Shown one piece after another: positions 34,608 through 43,909 of a stretch of DNA of 64,000 nucleotides (the stretch's first letter is position 1; each line of letters begins with the position of its first letter). A program made the position numbers and the translations under genes. Source of the DNA: Flavobacterium profundi (lineage in GTDB: Bacteria > Bacteroidota > Bacteroidia > Flavobacteriales > Flavobacteriaceae); assembly GCF_006491645.1 (NCBI RefSeq), contig NZ_VDCZ01000011.1, forward strand, positions 116,559 through 180,558, in the 5' to 3' direction. The notes under the pieces were generated by a model. The model saw only the letters and a list, made by a program, of their open reading frames with translations. It was not told the origin of the DNA and ran no database searches.

Positions 34608-34645
34608 AAAAAAGCTCCAATCAAAAAATTGGAGCTTTTTTATTG
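34608..34645. terminator. Bidirectional terminator
   Basis: AAAAAAGCTCCAAT (34608-34621), loop CAAAAA, ATTGGAGCTTTTTT (34628-34641). Perfect 14-base stem ending the isomerase operon and also facing the convergent gene at 34659. Confidence 0.9.
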
Positions 34646-34658
34646 TATTTCAAAACTA

Positions 34659-35180
34659 CTACTTCGATTTTTCACCTACGAAATAATCACTTTGGTTTTT
34701 AAATAAAACATTAAAAGTGGTTAAACTACCATAAATTCTAGTAATATATTGTTGTAATTCAATCTTTTCATTTTGCTCCAAATTACTAGAATTAATTTTT
34801 TGTTCCATTACGCGTACTCGATCTCTCACCATTACAATTTTATTAAAAAAAGTATCAATAGGTACTTCTTTATTTTGAGTCGCTGTTCCTGGTTCTAAGA
34901 TTAACTTACCACCTTTCCATTTGTCAGCTATAGAAACTTTAGGACCTATATCGCTATATTTTTCAAGAATTCCTTTTAGCATTTTTTCTACTTCAAACAA
35001 ACTAACAGTATCTACCTCATCCTCTACTGCTTCAATTATTTCAATAGTTTCATCTAATCCAATAGTCTCTACTCCTTTTTCTATAAAGGTTACCCAATAA
35101 TATTTTGAGGTTACATTTGTAACAACGCCTATGCCATGATCTTCGTGCTTAATTCGAGAACCAATTCCTAATAATTTCAT
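34659..35180 (-). CDS. Hypothetical protein with CarD/Tudor-like N-terminus (173 aa)
   Basis: From ATG 35180 (MKLLGIGSRIKHEDHGIGVV) it has a small beta domain (GSRIKHEDHGIGVVTNVTSK, YYWVTFIEKGVETIG) that resembles the Tudor-like folds of CarD or the UvrD C-terminus, then a helical region (DTVSLFEVEKMLKGILEKY; IELQQYITRIYGSLTTFNVL). I infer nucleic-acid or RNA polymerase contact only from the fold-like pattern. The frame start at 35255 lies across the divergent promoter and is rejected. Divergent from a thioesterase gene. Confidence 0.75.
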   Translation of the reverse strand: MKLLGIGSRIKHEDHGIGVVTNVTSKYYWVTFIEKGVETIGLDETIEIIEAVEDEVDTVSLFEVEKMLKGILEKYSDIGPKVSIADKWKGGKLILEPGTATQNKEVPIDTFFNKIVMVRDRVRVMEQKINSSNLEQNEKIELQQYITRIYGSLTTFNVLFKNQSDYFVGEKSK

Positions 35181-35201
35181 AATATAAATAACTTTAAAAC
35201 T

Positions 35202-35218
35202 CAAATATATTAAATTTG
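35202..35218. promoter_or_regulatory. Back-to-back -7 boxes of a divergent promoter
   Basis: CAAATATA (35202-35209, minus-strand TATATTTG) and TAAATTTG (35211-35218, plus strand) are both TAnnTTTG matches and lie one base apart between genes starting at 35180 (minus) and 35237 (plus). Two polymerases could not occupy both at once. No clear TTG boxes. Confidence 0.5.
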
Positions 35219-35236
35219 CAAGATAATTTTTATAAA

Positions 35237-35680
35237 ATGAATTCAATAAACACAACCGATTTCAGATTTTCAATGACACTTCCTATTCGTTGGAATGATT
35301 TAGACCCTTTAAACCATGTTAATAATGTATTTTATTTTGAATATTTTCAAGTTGGTCGTGGCCACTACATGTTAGAAGCAAGTAAACAATGGGATTGGAC
35401 TAAAAACATGTTTGTAATTGCCCACATTGAATGTGATTATTATAAAGAATTAAAGTTAACTGCTAAAGAACCAACGATTAAATTACGAACCTCATCTATA
35501 GGTTCAAAGAGTTTCGAAATTGAATATCTAATCACGAGTTTAGATAAGGAAAACAATGAAATTATTCATGCAAAAGGAAAAAGCGTACAAGTTTTAGTAG
35601 ACATTTCTGTTGGAAAATCTGTTGAAATACCCAATTGGTTACGTGAAGACCTTACTCAATACGAACCCGTTTTAAGCTAA
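35237..35680 (+). CDS. Acyl-CoA thioesterase (4HBT, hot-dog fold)
   Basis: 147 aa from ATG 35237 (MNSINTTDFRFSMTLPIRW). LPIRWNDLDPLNHVNNVFYF is the 4HBT active-site segment (Asp catalytic), with FEYFQVGRGHYMLEASK following, and the central helix/strand pattern of YbgC-like enzymes. Hydrolyses acyl-CoA; the chain length is unknown. Its 3' end overlaps the convergent MmcQ/YjbR gene by nine bases. Confidence 0.9.
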   Translation: MNSINTTDFRFSMTLPIRWNDLDPLNHVNNVFYFEYFQVGRGHYMLEASKQWDWTKNMFVIAHIECDYYKELKLTAKEPTIKLRTSSIGSKSFEIEYLITSLDKENNEIIHAKGKSVQVLVDISVGKSVEIPNWLREDLTQYEPVLS

Positions 35681-36019
35681 TTTTTTTTGTACTAATTGCA
35701 CTAATTTCTTTGGTGCAATAGTACAATATGCAGTAGTAATTGCATCATGAAATAAATCTTCATGTACGCTACTTAAATCTACAACTGTCCAACCTTGCTT
35801 ACCCCATTCGTTTGGAACAGGAAAAATAGCATTGTCTTTTCCTGATGAAAACACATCTTGTTCTTCTAAGGATAATTTTAGTGTTATAGTATGATTCGAA
35901 TGAGAATACGTTACAAAGATTTTCTTTTGTACTCGAAAAGAAATTTTCTCAAAATGTGGTGCTTCTTCTACTTCTGGAAAAGAAAAAACGTATTTACGTA
36001 AGCCTTCAATAGTAATCAT
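35672..36019 (-). CDS. MmcQ/YjbR family protein
   Basis: 115 aa. SFPEVEEAPHFEKISFRVQK and KKIFVTYSHSNHTITLKLSL, then PVPNEWGKQGWTVVDLSSVH and DAITTAYCTIAPKKLV match the MmcQ/YjbR (CyaY-like fold) family, described as DNA-binding from structure but with no settled function. Its stop codon lies inside the end of the thioesterase gene (nine-base convergent overlap). Confidence 0.88.
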   Translation of the reverse strand: MITIEGLRKYVFSFPEVEEAPHFEKISFRVQKKIFVTYSHSNHTITLKLSLEEQDVFSSGKDNAIFPVPNEWGKQGWTVVDLSSVHEDLFHDAITTAYCTIAPKKLVQLVQKKLA

Positions 36020-36126
36020 CTTTGTTTAAATGTTTTTTTAAATTTACAAAAATTCGTTTATTCATTATACAAAGTATTAACATTTAATTCTGAATAAGGC
36101 TATTAGCTTTTATCCTTACAAATTGG

Positions 36127-36134
36127 TATCTTTG
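36127..36134 (+). promoter_or_regulatory. -7 box (TATCTTTG) of uvrA
   Basis: TATCTTTG matches TAnnTTTG and lies 18 bases before the uvrA ATG. A TTG at the proper distance is missing. TATCTTTG is also the box of the T9SS cargo gene at 28399. Confidence 0.5.
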
Positions 36135-36151
36135 CGTTTTGCCAAAAAATT

Positions 36152-38983
36152 ATGCTAAACACAGAAGAAACTATAGAAATTATTGGTGCGAGAGCGCATA
36201 ATCTGAAAAATATTGATGTTGTTATTCCTCGTGAAAAATTAGTGGTTATAACCGGTTTATCAGGTTCTGGTAAATCTTCCTTAGCTTTTGATACTATTTA
36301 TGCAGAAGGACAACGCAGGTATATTGAAACCTTTTCTGCCTATGCACGCCAATTTTTAGGTGGTCTAGAAAGACCTGATGTAGATAAAATTGACGGACTT
36401 TCACCTGTAATTGCTATCGAACAAAAAACAACCAGTAAAAGTCCGCGTTCTACTGTAGGTACGATTACAGAAATCTATGATTTTCTCCGATTATTATATG
36501 CGCGTGCTGCGGATGCTTACAGTTACAATACTGGAGAAAAAATGGTTTCCTATTCCGATGAGCAAATTAAAAACCTCATCATTGAAGATTTTCAAGGAAA
36601 AAGAATCAATATTTTAGCTCCTGTAGTGCGTTCTAGAAAAGGACATTATAGAGAGTTATTTGAACAAATTTCCAAACAAGGCTTTCTAAAAGTTCGTGTA
36701 GACAGACAAATTCGTGATCTAGAATTTGGCATGAAAGTCGACCGTTATAAAACCCATGATATCGAAATTGTAATCGATCGAATGGCAATTGAAAACAATG
36801 AAGAAACTGAAAAAAGATTAGCAGAAAGCATTAATACTGCCATGTATCATGGTGATGATGTTTTACTGGTAATCGAACAAGAAAGTCAAGAAGTACGTTT
36901 TTACAGTAGAAGTTTGATGTGTCCTTCTTCTGGAATATCCTATCCCAATCCTGAACCTAACAATTTTTCTTTCAACTCACCCAAAGGAGCTTGTCCAACA
37001 TGCAATGGTTTAGGTGTTATTAATGAAATTAATTTAACTAAAATTATTCCTAATCCGAAAGCATCGATCAAAAGTGGTGGTTTTGCACCATTAGGAGAAT
37101 ATAAAAACTCTTGGATTTTTAAACAATTAGAAATTATTGCCCAAAAGTATAATTTCAAATTAACAGATGCTATCGATACCATTCCTGAAGAAGCCATGCA
37201 AATGATTTTGTATGGTGGAAATGAAAAATTTTCGGTAGTTTCCAAAGTAATGGGAATAACCAAAGATTATAAAATTGATTTTGAAGGTATTTCTAATTTT
37301 ATAAAGAATCAATATGATGAAAGTGGCTCTTCTTCTATTAAAAGATGGGCTAAAGATTTTATGGATGAAAATACTTGTCCAGAATGTGAAGGTTCGCGTT
37401 TAAAAAAAGAATCACTTTACTTTAAGATTAACGGAAAGAATATTGGTGATTTAGTACAAATGGATATTTCTGAATTAGCTATCTGGTTTGCTGATTTACC
37501 CAAACATTTGTCGGAGAAACAAAGTACTATTGCTACTGAAATCTTAAAAGAAATTACAGCTAGGCTTCAATTTTTATTGGATGTTGGTTTAAATTATTTA
37601 TCACTAAATCGCGGTTCAAAAACACTTTCTGGTGGAGAAGCACAACGTATTCGTTTAGCAACACAAATTGGTTCCCAATTAGTTGGAGTATTATATATTT
37701 TAGACGAGCCAAGCATTGGTTTACACCAAAGAGACAATGAAAGATTAATAAAATCTTTGGAAAGCCTTCGTGATTTAGGAAATTCAGTCATTGTTGTAGA
37801 ACATGATAAAGACATGATTTTAGTAGCAGATCATGTAATTGATATTGGCCCAAAAGCGGGTCGTTTTGGTGGTAAAATTATCAGTGAAGGCACACCTAAA
37901 GAAATTTTATCGCACAATACCATTACAGCTCAATATTTAAATGGAAAAATGGAAATAGAAGTTCCAAAAACCAGAAGAGAAGGTAATGGAAAGGTTTTAA
38001 AATTAACAGGTGCTTCAGGGAACAATTTAAAAAATGTAACCGTAGAATTTCCATTAGGAAAATTAATCTGTGTCACTGGTGTATCAGGTAGTGGAAAATC
38101 TACTTTAATTAATGAGACTTTGTACCCCATTTTAAACGCTCATTTTTTCAATGCCGTAAAGAAACCTCAGCCTTACAAAAAAATTGAAGGTTTGGAACAT
38201 ATTGATAAAGTGATTGATATCGACCAAAGCCCGATTGGAAGAACTCCAAGAAGTAATCCTGCGACTTATACCGATGTCTTTTCAGAAATCAGAAACTTAT
38301 TTACTTTAACTCCAGAAGCACAAATTAGAGGTTACAAACCCGGTCGTTTTAGCTTTAATGTAAAAGGAGGTCGTTGTGAAACCTGTGAAGGTTCTGGAGT
38401 ACGAACTATCGAAATGAGCTTTTTACCAGATGTATATGTAGAATGTGAAACCTGCCAAGGAAAACGTTTTAACCGAGAAACTTTGGAAATTAGGTACAAA
38501 GGAAAATCCATTTCTGATGTATTAGAAATGACGGTTGACGAAGCGGTTGATTTCTTTGAAAATATACCTAAAATTTACCGTAAAGTAAAAACCATTCAAG
38601 ATGTCGGTTTAGGCTATATTACCTTAGGACAACAAAGTACTACTTTATCGGGTGGTGAAGCGCAAAGGGTAAAATTGGCTACCGAATTATCAAAAAAAGA
38701 CACTGGTAACACTTTTTATATCTTAGACGAACCTACAACTGGATTGCATTTTGAAGACATTCGAGTTTTAATGGATGTGATTAACAAATTAGTAGACAAA
38801 GGCAATACTGTTTTAATTATCGAACACAATCTAGATGTGGTAAAACTAGCCGATTATGTAATTGATATTGGCTACGAAGGTGGTAAAGGTGGCGGACAAT
38901 TAGTAGCCAAAGGAACACCCGAAGAAATTGTTACAAATAAAAAAAGCTACACGGCTCAGTTTTTGAAAAAAGAATTATCTTAG
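36152..38983 (+). CDS. uvrA: Excinuclease ABC subunit A
   Basis: Damage-recognition ATPase of nucleotide excision repair. 943 aa with two ABC modules: Walker A GLSGSGKSSLAFDTIYAEGQ near residue 35 and GVSGSGKSTLINETLYPIL near 650, each with its signature (TLSGGEAQRIRLATQIGS; TLSGGEAQRVKLATEL) and Walker B (YILDEPSIGLH; YILDEPTTGLHFEDI). Zinc motifs CPTCNG/CPECEG and CETCEGSG/CETCQGKR. Normal length for Bacteroidota. Starts shortly after a TATCTTTG -7 box. The LOG gene follows 33 bases downstream. Confidence 0.98.
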   Translation: MLNTEETIEIIGARAHNLKNIDVVIPREKLVVITGLSGSGKSSLAFDTIYAEGQRRYIETFSAYARQFLGGLERPDVDKIDGLSPVIAIEQKTTSKSPRSTVGTITEIYDFLRLLYARAADAYSYNTGEKMVSYSDEQIKNLIIEDFQGKRINILAPVVRSRKGHYRELFEQISKQGFLKVRVDRQIRDLEFGMKVDRYKTHDIEIVIDRMAIENNEETEKRLAESINTAMYHGDDVLLVIEQESQEVRFYSRSLMCPSSGISYPNPEPNNFSFNSPKGACPTCNGLGVINEINLTKIIPNPKASIKSGGFAPLGEYKNSWIFKQLEIIAQKYNFKLTDAIDTIPEEAMQMILYGGNEKFSVVSKVMGITKDYKIDFEGISNFIKNQYDESGSSSIKRWAKDFMDENTCPECEGSRLKKESLYFKINGKNIGDLVQMDISELAIWFADLPKHLSEKQSTIATEILKEITARLQFLLDVGLNYLSLNRGSKTLSGGEAQRIRLATQIGSQLVGVLYILDEPSIGLHQRDNERLIKSLESLRDLGNSVIVVEHDKDMILVADHVIDIGPKAGRFGGKIISEGTPKEILSHNTITAQYLNGKMEIEVPKTRREGNGKVLKLTGASGNNLKNVTVEFPLGKLICVTGVSGSGKSTLINETLYPILNAHFFNAVKKPQPYKKIEGLEHIDKVIDIDQSPIGRTPRSNPATYTDVFSEIRNLFTLTPEAQIRGYKPGRFSFNVKGGRCETCEGSGVRTIEMSFLPDVYVECETCQGKRFNRETLEIRYKGKSISDVLEMTVDEAVDFFENIPKIYRKVKTIQDVGLGYITLGQQSTTLSGGEAQRVKLATELSKKDTGNTFYILDEPTTGLHFEDIRVLMDVINKLVDKGNTVLIIEHNLDVVKLADYVIDIGYEGGKGGGQLVAKGTPEEIVTNKKSYTAQFLKKELS

Positions 38984-39016
38984 CAGGCTTGTTTAATTTT
39001 AAAATACGAAAAGAAG

Positions 39017-39742
39017 ATGGCAATAGATCAATACGAAAACGACGATCACAGAATACAAGAAAAGTTTAAACAAAAAACTTGGAACGAAATAAGAACGAAT
39101 GACTCTTGGGCAATTTTTAAAATCATGTCTGAATTTGTAAATGGATATGAAGCCATGGGAAGAATAGGCCCTTGTGTATCAATATTTGGATCTGCACGTA
39201 CAAAACCAGAAGACAAATACTATTTGTTAGCAGAAAAAATTGCTTATAAAATTAGTAAAGGTGGATATGGTGTTATTACAGGTGGTGGTCCTGGTATTAT
39301 GGAAGCAGGTAATAAAGGAGCACATCATGGTGGTGGAACTTCTGTAGGTTTAAATATCGATTTGCCTTTTGAACAACATTTCAATCCATACATCGACAGA
39401 GATAAAAACTTAAATTTCGATTACTTTTTTGTTCGAAAAGTAATGTTTGTAAAATACTCCCAAGGATTTGTAGTAATGCCTGGTGGTTTTGGAACTTTGG
39501 ATGAATTATTTGAGGCAATTACATTAATTCAAACTAAAAAAATTGCCAAATTCCCTATAATCTTAGTAGGTACCGAATTCTGGACTGGATTAATGGATTG
39601 GGTGAAAGCTACCTTATTAGATAAATTCCATAATATTAGTCCTGGTGATTTAGACTTGTTTACAATTGTAGATAACGAAGATGAAGTATTAGAAGCTTTA
39701 GATACTTTCTATAAAAAATACAATTTATCTCCTAACTTCTAA
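39017..39742 (+). CDS. LOG-family (TIGR00730) Rossmann-fold protein
   Basis: 241 aa. GYGVITGGGPGIMEAGNKGA and VVMPGGFGTLDELFEAITLI (PGGxGTxxE) are the signature of the LOG/TIGR00730 family, many of which release cytokinin-type bases from nucleoside 5'-monophosphates, or act on related nucleotides. It has a 45-residue N-terminal extension before the Rossmann fold. Downstream of uvrA (33-base gap) and ended by a terminator, so possibly co-transcribed with uvrA without obvious functional link. Confidence 0.92.
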   Translation: MAIDQYENDDHRIQEKFKQKTWNEIRTNDSWAIFKIMSEFVNGYEAMGRIGPCVSIFGSARTKPEDKYYLLAEKIAYKISKGGYGVITGGGPGIMEAGNKGAHHGGGTSVGLNIDLPFEQHFNPYIDRDKNLNFDYFFVRKVMFVKYSQGFVVMPGGFGTLDELFEAITLIQTKKIAKFPIILVGTEFWTGLMDWVKATLLDKFHNISPGDLDLFTIVDNEDEVLEALDTFYKKYNLSPNF

Positions 39743-39747
39743 AAAAT

Positions 39748-39774
39748 AAAGCCGACATCAAGTCGGCTTTTTTA
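39748..39774. terminator. Bidirectional terminator
   Basis: AAAGCCGAC (39748-39756), loop ATCAA, GTCGGCTTT (39762-39770), then T run. Between convergent LOG and rhodanese genes. Confidence 0.82.
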
Positions 39775-39777
39775 ATT

Positions 39778-40167
39778 TTAATTTTCTATAGGTTTCCCAC
39801 TTGCTTGCCAATCGGTTATACCTCCATCTAAATCTATTATGGTAGTAAATTCCAAATCTTTTAATTGACTGCAAGCTCTACCACTTCTTCCACCCGATTT
39901 ACAATATACTAATACAGGCTTGTTCTTATCTAAACCTTGCATTTTTTTTTCAAAATCTGGATCGCTAATGTTAATATTTATAGCATTTGGTAAATGACCA
40001 GAAGCAAATTCTTGTGGTGTTCGTACATCTATAAGTTGTACACCATCTTCTTTCATTTTTTCTTCAAAAATAGTTGCATTTACAACTTGAACCTTGTCGG
40101 TTTGTGATTTCACACAAGAAGTTGCCATAAAAAACAATAGCATAACCACACCAAATTTTATTTTCAT
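39778..40167 (-). CDS. Rhodanese-like domain lipoprotein
   Basis: 129 aa. Signal with lipobox (MATSC, Cys18), then one rhodanese domain (LIDVRTPQEFASGHLPNAIN) with active-site loop CKSGGRSG (Cys89) of the six-residue type. A periplasmic sulfur-transfer or sulfide-handling protein. A thioredoxin gene lies just upstream on the same strand (55-base gap), so the two may be a small thiol/sulfur unit. Confidence 0.9.
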   Translation of the reverse strand: MKIKFGVVMLLFFMATSCVKSQTDKVQVVNATIFEEKMKEDGVQLIDVRTPQEFASGHLPNAININISDPDFEKKMQGLDKNKPVLVYCKSGGRSGRACSQLKDLEFTTIIDLDGGITDWQASGKPIEN

Positions 40168-40222
40168 CTTTGTATTGGAATTAAATTAATTAATGACCTA
40201 TTAAAACCCGAAAATACAAAAA

Positions 40223-40525
40223 TCAATTGAAATGAGATTGTATAATACTTACTAAATCTCTAGAAGAAACCACTCCCGATTGCCTCCACAACATTTTTCC
40301 TTGCTTGAATAAAATTAAGGTAGGCACTCCTCTTACACTAAATTCATTCGCTAAATCTTGGTATTGATCCACATTGATTTTTATAATTCGTACGGCATCT
40401 TTTAAAACACCTTTGGCTTCTTGTAATATTGGCGACATTGTTTTACATGGACCACACCATTCGGCATAGAAATCAACTAGAACCAATTCGTTTTGATGAA
40501 TCAAATTAGAAAATTTTTCTATCAT
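40223..40525 (-). CDS. Thioredoxin
   Basis: 100 aa from ATG 40525 (MIEKFSNLIHQNELVLVDFY). AEWCGPCKTM carries the redox pair (Cys24, Cys27), and VRGVPTLILFKQG the cis-Pro loop. No signal peptide, so cytoplasmic. A frame start at 40585 would add 20 residues with a Cys and is rejected because the shorter form is the normal thioredoxin length. Upstream of the rhodanese lipoprotein gene. Confidence 0.92.
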   Translation of the reverse strand: MIEKFSNLIHQNELVLVDFYAEWCGPCKTMSPILQEAKGVLKDAVRIIKINVDQYQDLANEFSVRGVPTLILFKQGKMLWRQSGVVSSRDLVSIIQSHFN

Positions 40526-40706
40526 TTCTTTTTTTTGTAAAATTACTAAATCTTTCCCATTGTGGTTGTAATCAATGTTACACAAAACATTTCATGCTAC
40601 ATCTTACTTTTATTTTCAACCTTTTTTCAGTTGTATTGCATTCGAGAAAGAAAAGCTATAAATCAATAAAAATAGATTACGTACCTTTGCCAAAATTACA
40701 ATTGCA

Positions 40707-42056
40707 ATGAAGACATTTCTAGATTTCGATTTACCAAAATCACTACAAAAAGCTTTAGATGAATTGGGCTTTGTTAACCCAACACCCATTCAAGAAAAAT
40801 CCTTTTCAGTGATACTTTCCGGACGAGATATGATGGGAATTGCGCAAACGGGTACAGGGAAAACATTTGCCTATTTATTACCTATTTTAAAACAATGGAA
40901 GTTCCAAAACACAGAATCTCCACGAGTTGTAATTTTAGTTCCAACCAGAGAACTTGTAGTTCAAGTAGTGGAAGAAGTAGAAAAACTAACGCAGTTTATG
41001 TCGGTTCGAACACTTGGTATTTATGGTGGAGTGAATATTAATACCCAAAGAAAAGACTTAGCACAAGGAGTTGATATTTTAGTTGGTACTCCAGGAAGAA
41101 CCATGGATTTAGCTTTAGATGGTGTTTTGCGTTTTGATGCTTTACAAAAATTGGTTATAGATGAATTTGACGAAATCCTAAATTTAGGTTTTAGAATACA
41201 ATTGACTTCTATTTTATCGATGATGAAAAGTAAAAGACAAAACATTATGTTTTCGGCAACCATGACAGAAGATGTAGATGATGTTTTAGATGAATTTTTT
41301 GAATTTCCAGAAGAAGTATCTTTAGCTCCAAGTGGAACACCATTAGAACAAATTACACAAAAGCTCTATCATGTTCCTAATTTCCTTACGAAAATGAATT
41401 TGGTGAAACATCTTTTAGCGACGGATGAAACAACCGAAAGAGTCTTACTTTTTGTGAATAACAAAAGAATTGTAGATGTTGCTTTTGAAATTTTAGAAGA
41501 AGAATTTCCTGGTCAATTTGGTGTGATTCATTCTAATAAGTCTCAGAACTATCGTTTGACCACCATGGCAAATTTTCAAAATTCTGAAATAAGAGGTATA
41601 ATTACCACAGATGTTATGGCAAGAGGTTTAGACATTTCAGATATTACTCATGTTTTCAACTTACAATTTTCAGAAATTCCAGAACAATATATTCACAGAA
41701 TTGGACGAACAGGTCGTGCCGATAAAGAAGGAATGGCAATTAGTTTAGTTGCCCCCTATGAAGAAGAGCAATTGTTAGCTGCTGAAATGCTTATGGATAT
41801 GGAAATTGATGTTTTGAAAATGCCAGAAACTGTTGTTGTCGAAGAAAAGAAACTTGAATTTGAAAAAGACAAACGTAGATTTAAATCCATTGGTAAAAAA
41901 ATAAATCTTGAAAACAAAGGAGCTGCATTTCATGAAAAGAAAGACAAAAATAAAAAAGTCAATTTAGGTGGCCCAAGCAAGACAAAACCAAGAAAAACGG
42001 CACCTAGAAACAGAGCAGCAGAAGCAAAAAAAGCAGCAAAAAGAAAGAAAAAATAA
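40707..42056 (+). CDS. DEAD-box family RNA helicase with DEFD motif II
   Basis: 449 aa. Q motif (NPTPIQEKSF), motif I AQTGTGKTFA, Ia VPTRELVVQVVEEV, Ib GTPGR, II DEFD (residues 152-155, instead of DEAD), III SAT, V ITTDVMARGLDIS and VI YIHRIGRTGRADK are all present. The last 80 residues are a basic Lys/Arg-rich tail (KKAAKRKKK) that would bind RNA. Unwinds RNA, probably in ribosome assembly or mRNA decay. TACCTTTG at 40682-40689 is a -7 box. The next gene starts three bases after its stop. Confidence 0.93.
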   Translation: MKTFLDFDLPKSLQKALDELGFVNPTPIQEKSFSVILSGRDMMGIAQTGTGKTFAYLLPILKQWKFQNTESPRVVILVPTRELVVQVVEEVEKLTQFMSVRTLGIYGGVNINTQRKDLAQGVDILVGTPGRTMDLALDGVLRFDALQKLVIDEFDEILNLGFRIQLTSILSMMKSKRQNIMFSATMTEDVDDVLDEFFEFPEEVSLAPSGTPLEQITQKLYHVPNFLTKMNLVKHLLATDETTERVLLFVNNKRIVDVAFEILEEEFPGQFGVIHSNKSQNYRLTTMANFQNSEIRGIITTDVMARGLDISDITHVFNLQFSEIPEQYIHRIGRTGRADKEGMAISLVAPYEEEQLLAAEMLMDMEIDVLKMPETVVVEEKKLEFEKDKRRFKSIGKKINLENKGAAFHEKKDKNKKVNLGGPSKTKPRKTAPRNRAAEAKKAAKRKKK

Positions 42057-42059
42057 GAG

Positions 42060-42632
42060 ATGGCTAACGATTTTTTTCAAGACCAACAATTTGCCGATAT
42101 CGTTTTTCAAGAAGAGGATATTAAATTTAAAGAATACGAAAATTGCAATTTTATAGATTGCGATTTTAGAAGTTGCTTTTTTACAAGTGTCTATTTTATC
42201 GATTGTACTTTTACCAATTGCAACTTTAATGATACCAAGATCAACTATGTTTCATTAAGAGGTGTCGAATTTATGAAATGCGACTTTACGAATGTTAATT
42301 TTGCAATGACAGACCAAGTTATTTATGATTTCAACTTCACCGACTGCCTTTTAGATTACACCAAATTTTATACTTTAAAATTAAAACAAATTCGTTTTTC
42401 AGGCTGTAGTCTTGTTGCTGCAGATTTCATGAAAACCGACTTAACTGAAGCCATTTTTGATCATTGTGATTTAAGAAGAGCCGTTTTTATTGAAACCAAT
42501 TTAAGTAAAGCTGATTTTACCACGAGTTTTAATTATGTTTTAGATCCGGAATTGAATAAGATAAAGAGAGCCAAATTTGCTCAAGAAGGTTTATCAGGTT
42601 TATTAGCCAAATATGAAATTATCATAAAATAA
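42060..42632 (+). CDS. Pentapeptide-repeat protein
   Basis: 190 aa of A(D/N)LxF-type repeats, e.g. NCNFIDCDFRSCFFTSVYFI, DCTFTNCNFNDTKI, KCDFTNVNFAMTD and FSGCSLVAADFMKTDLTEAI, which form a right-handed quadrilateral helix. Such proteins can mimic DNA (as Qnr/MfpA protect gyrase), but this one has the general, not the specific, features. Three bases after the helicase gene, so co-transcribed. No signal peptide. Confidence 0.9.
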   Translation: MANDFFQDQQFADIVFQEEDIKFKEYENCNFIDCDFRSCFFTSVYFIDCTFTNCNFNDTKINYVSLRGVEFMKCDFTNVNFAMTDQVIYDFNFTDCLLDYTKFYTLKLKQIRFSGCSLVAADFMKTDLTEAIFDHCDLRRAVFIETNLSKADFTTSFNYVLDPELNKIKRAKFAQEGLSGLLAKYEIIIK

Positions 42633-42805
42633 TTTTTATCAAAATTTAGTTTCAATCTATTTATTTCTATTGATTTACGTTTGTACTGATTAAATTGTAT
42701 GTTCTAGTAGTAAGTTATCAATTTTTTTTTTGTTAAATTTGAAAGAATAAGAGTTTAAAAAGTTGCTTTAACCCCAGACTATTTTTTAACTTTTCTTATA
42801 ATAAC

Positions 42806-43909
42806 ATGCACTTAACCGATAAGAACAAGGTTTATACTCTTTTGAAAATGATTGAAGAAGTTCAGGATTATGCCATTATCCTTTTAGATAAAGAGGGTAT
42901 AATTCAAAACTGGAATTCAGGAGCTAAAAAAATAAAAGGGTATCATTCCGATGAAATCATTGGTAAGAATTTCAGTCTCTTTTACACTCATGAAGACCAA
43001 TTAAACAAAAAACATCTTAAATTATTAGAACAAGCTACAAAGAATGGCAGAGCATCCGATACAGGTTGGCGTGTAAAAAAAGACGGCACATGGTTTTGGG
43101 GTAACATCACCATCACGGCAATTCATAATGAAATGAATGAGGTTATTGGTTTTGGTAAACTAACTAGAGATTTAACCGAATTCAAAAAAAATGAATTGGC
43201 AAAAGCATTAAAAGCAAGAGAATTAAAAATAAAAGAACTGGAGCAGTTTACCTATATTGCCTCTCACGATTTACAAGAACCTCTTCGCACCGTTAGCAAT
43301 TATATCCAAATTATCGAAGAAGATTATGGAGCATTCTTAGACCAACAAGGGAAAGAATATTTATCGATAATTGATCAGGCTGCCATGCGTATGAAAGCAC
43401 TTGTAAGTGGCTTATTAGACCATTCTAGATTAGGTATAAAATCAAAAACTACTTCAGTAGACTTAAATGAAATCCTCAAAGCGACTTTAACCGATTTAAA
43501 ATCTTTAATTGAGTCTAAAAAAGCAACGGTCCATTATCCAAAAAATTTACCCAATATAATCGGTTACAAAGTTGAATTACATCAATTATTTCTTAATTTA
43601 ATAACCAATGCAATTAAGTTCACTAATGACAACATAGCACCTATAATTATCATTGGTTGCGAAAAAAGAATGAACCATTGGGAGTTTTCAATACAAGATA
43701 ATGGCATTGGTATAAATTCTAAAAACTTTGATAAAATTTTCAATATCTTTCAACGTACAGAAGAAACTTTACATTATAAAGGTTATGGTTTAGGATTAGC
43801 CCATTGTAAAAAAATTGTTGAACTACACAATGGCAGGATTTGGGTAGAATCTGTAATTGACCAAGGTAGCACATTTTATTTTAATTTATTATCTCAAACC
43901 AATGAATAG
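42806..43909 (+). CDS. PAS-domain sensor histidine kinase
   Basis: 367 aa without membrane helix, so a cytoplasmic sensor. PAS/PAC at about 15-130 (IIQNWNSGAKKIKGYHSDEI; GRASDTGWRVKKDGTWFWG), HisKA with IASHDLQEPLR (His154), HATPase with NLITNAIKFT (N box), IQDNGIGIN (G1) and GYGLGLAHCKKIVELHNG (G2). The SHDLQEPLR type groups with phytochrome-like kinases. Its stop overlaps the start of the CheY-like gene by eight bases, so the pair is translationally coupled. The PAS ligand is unknown. Confidence 0.92.
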   Translation: MHLTDKNKVYTLLKMIEEVQDYAIILLDKEGIIQNWNSGAKKIKGYHSDEIIGKNFSLFYTHEDQLNKKHLKLLEQATKNGRASDTGWRVKKDGTWFWGNITITAIHNEMNEVIGFGKLTRDLTEFKKNELAKALKARELKIKELEQFTYIASHDLQEPLRTVSNYIQIIEEDYGAFLDQQGKEYLSIIDQAAMRMKALVSGLLDHSRLGIKSKTTSVDLNEILKATLTDLKSLIESKKATVHYPKNLPNIIGYKVELHQLFLNLITNAIKFTNDNIAPIIIIGCEKRMNHWEFSIQDNGIGINSKNFDKIFNIFQRTEETLHYKGYGLGLAHCKKIVELHNGRIWVESVIDQGSTFYFNLLSQTNE

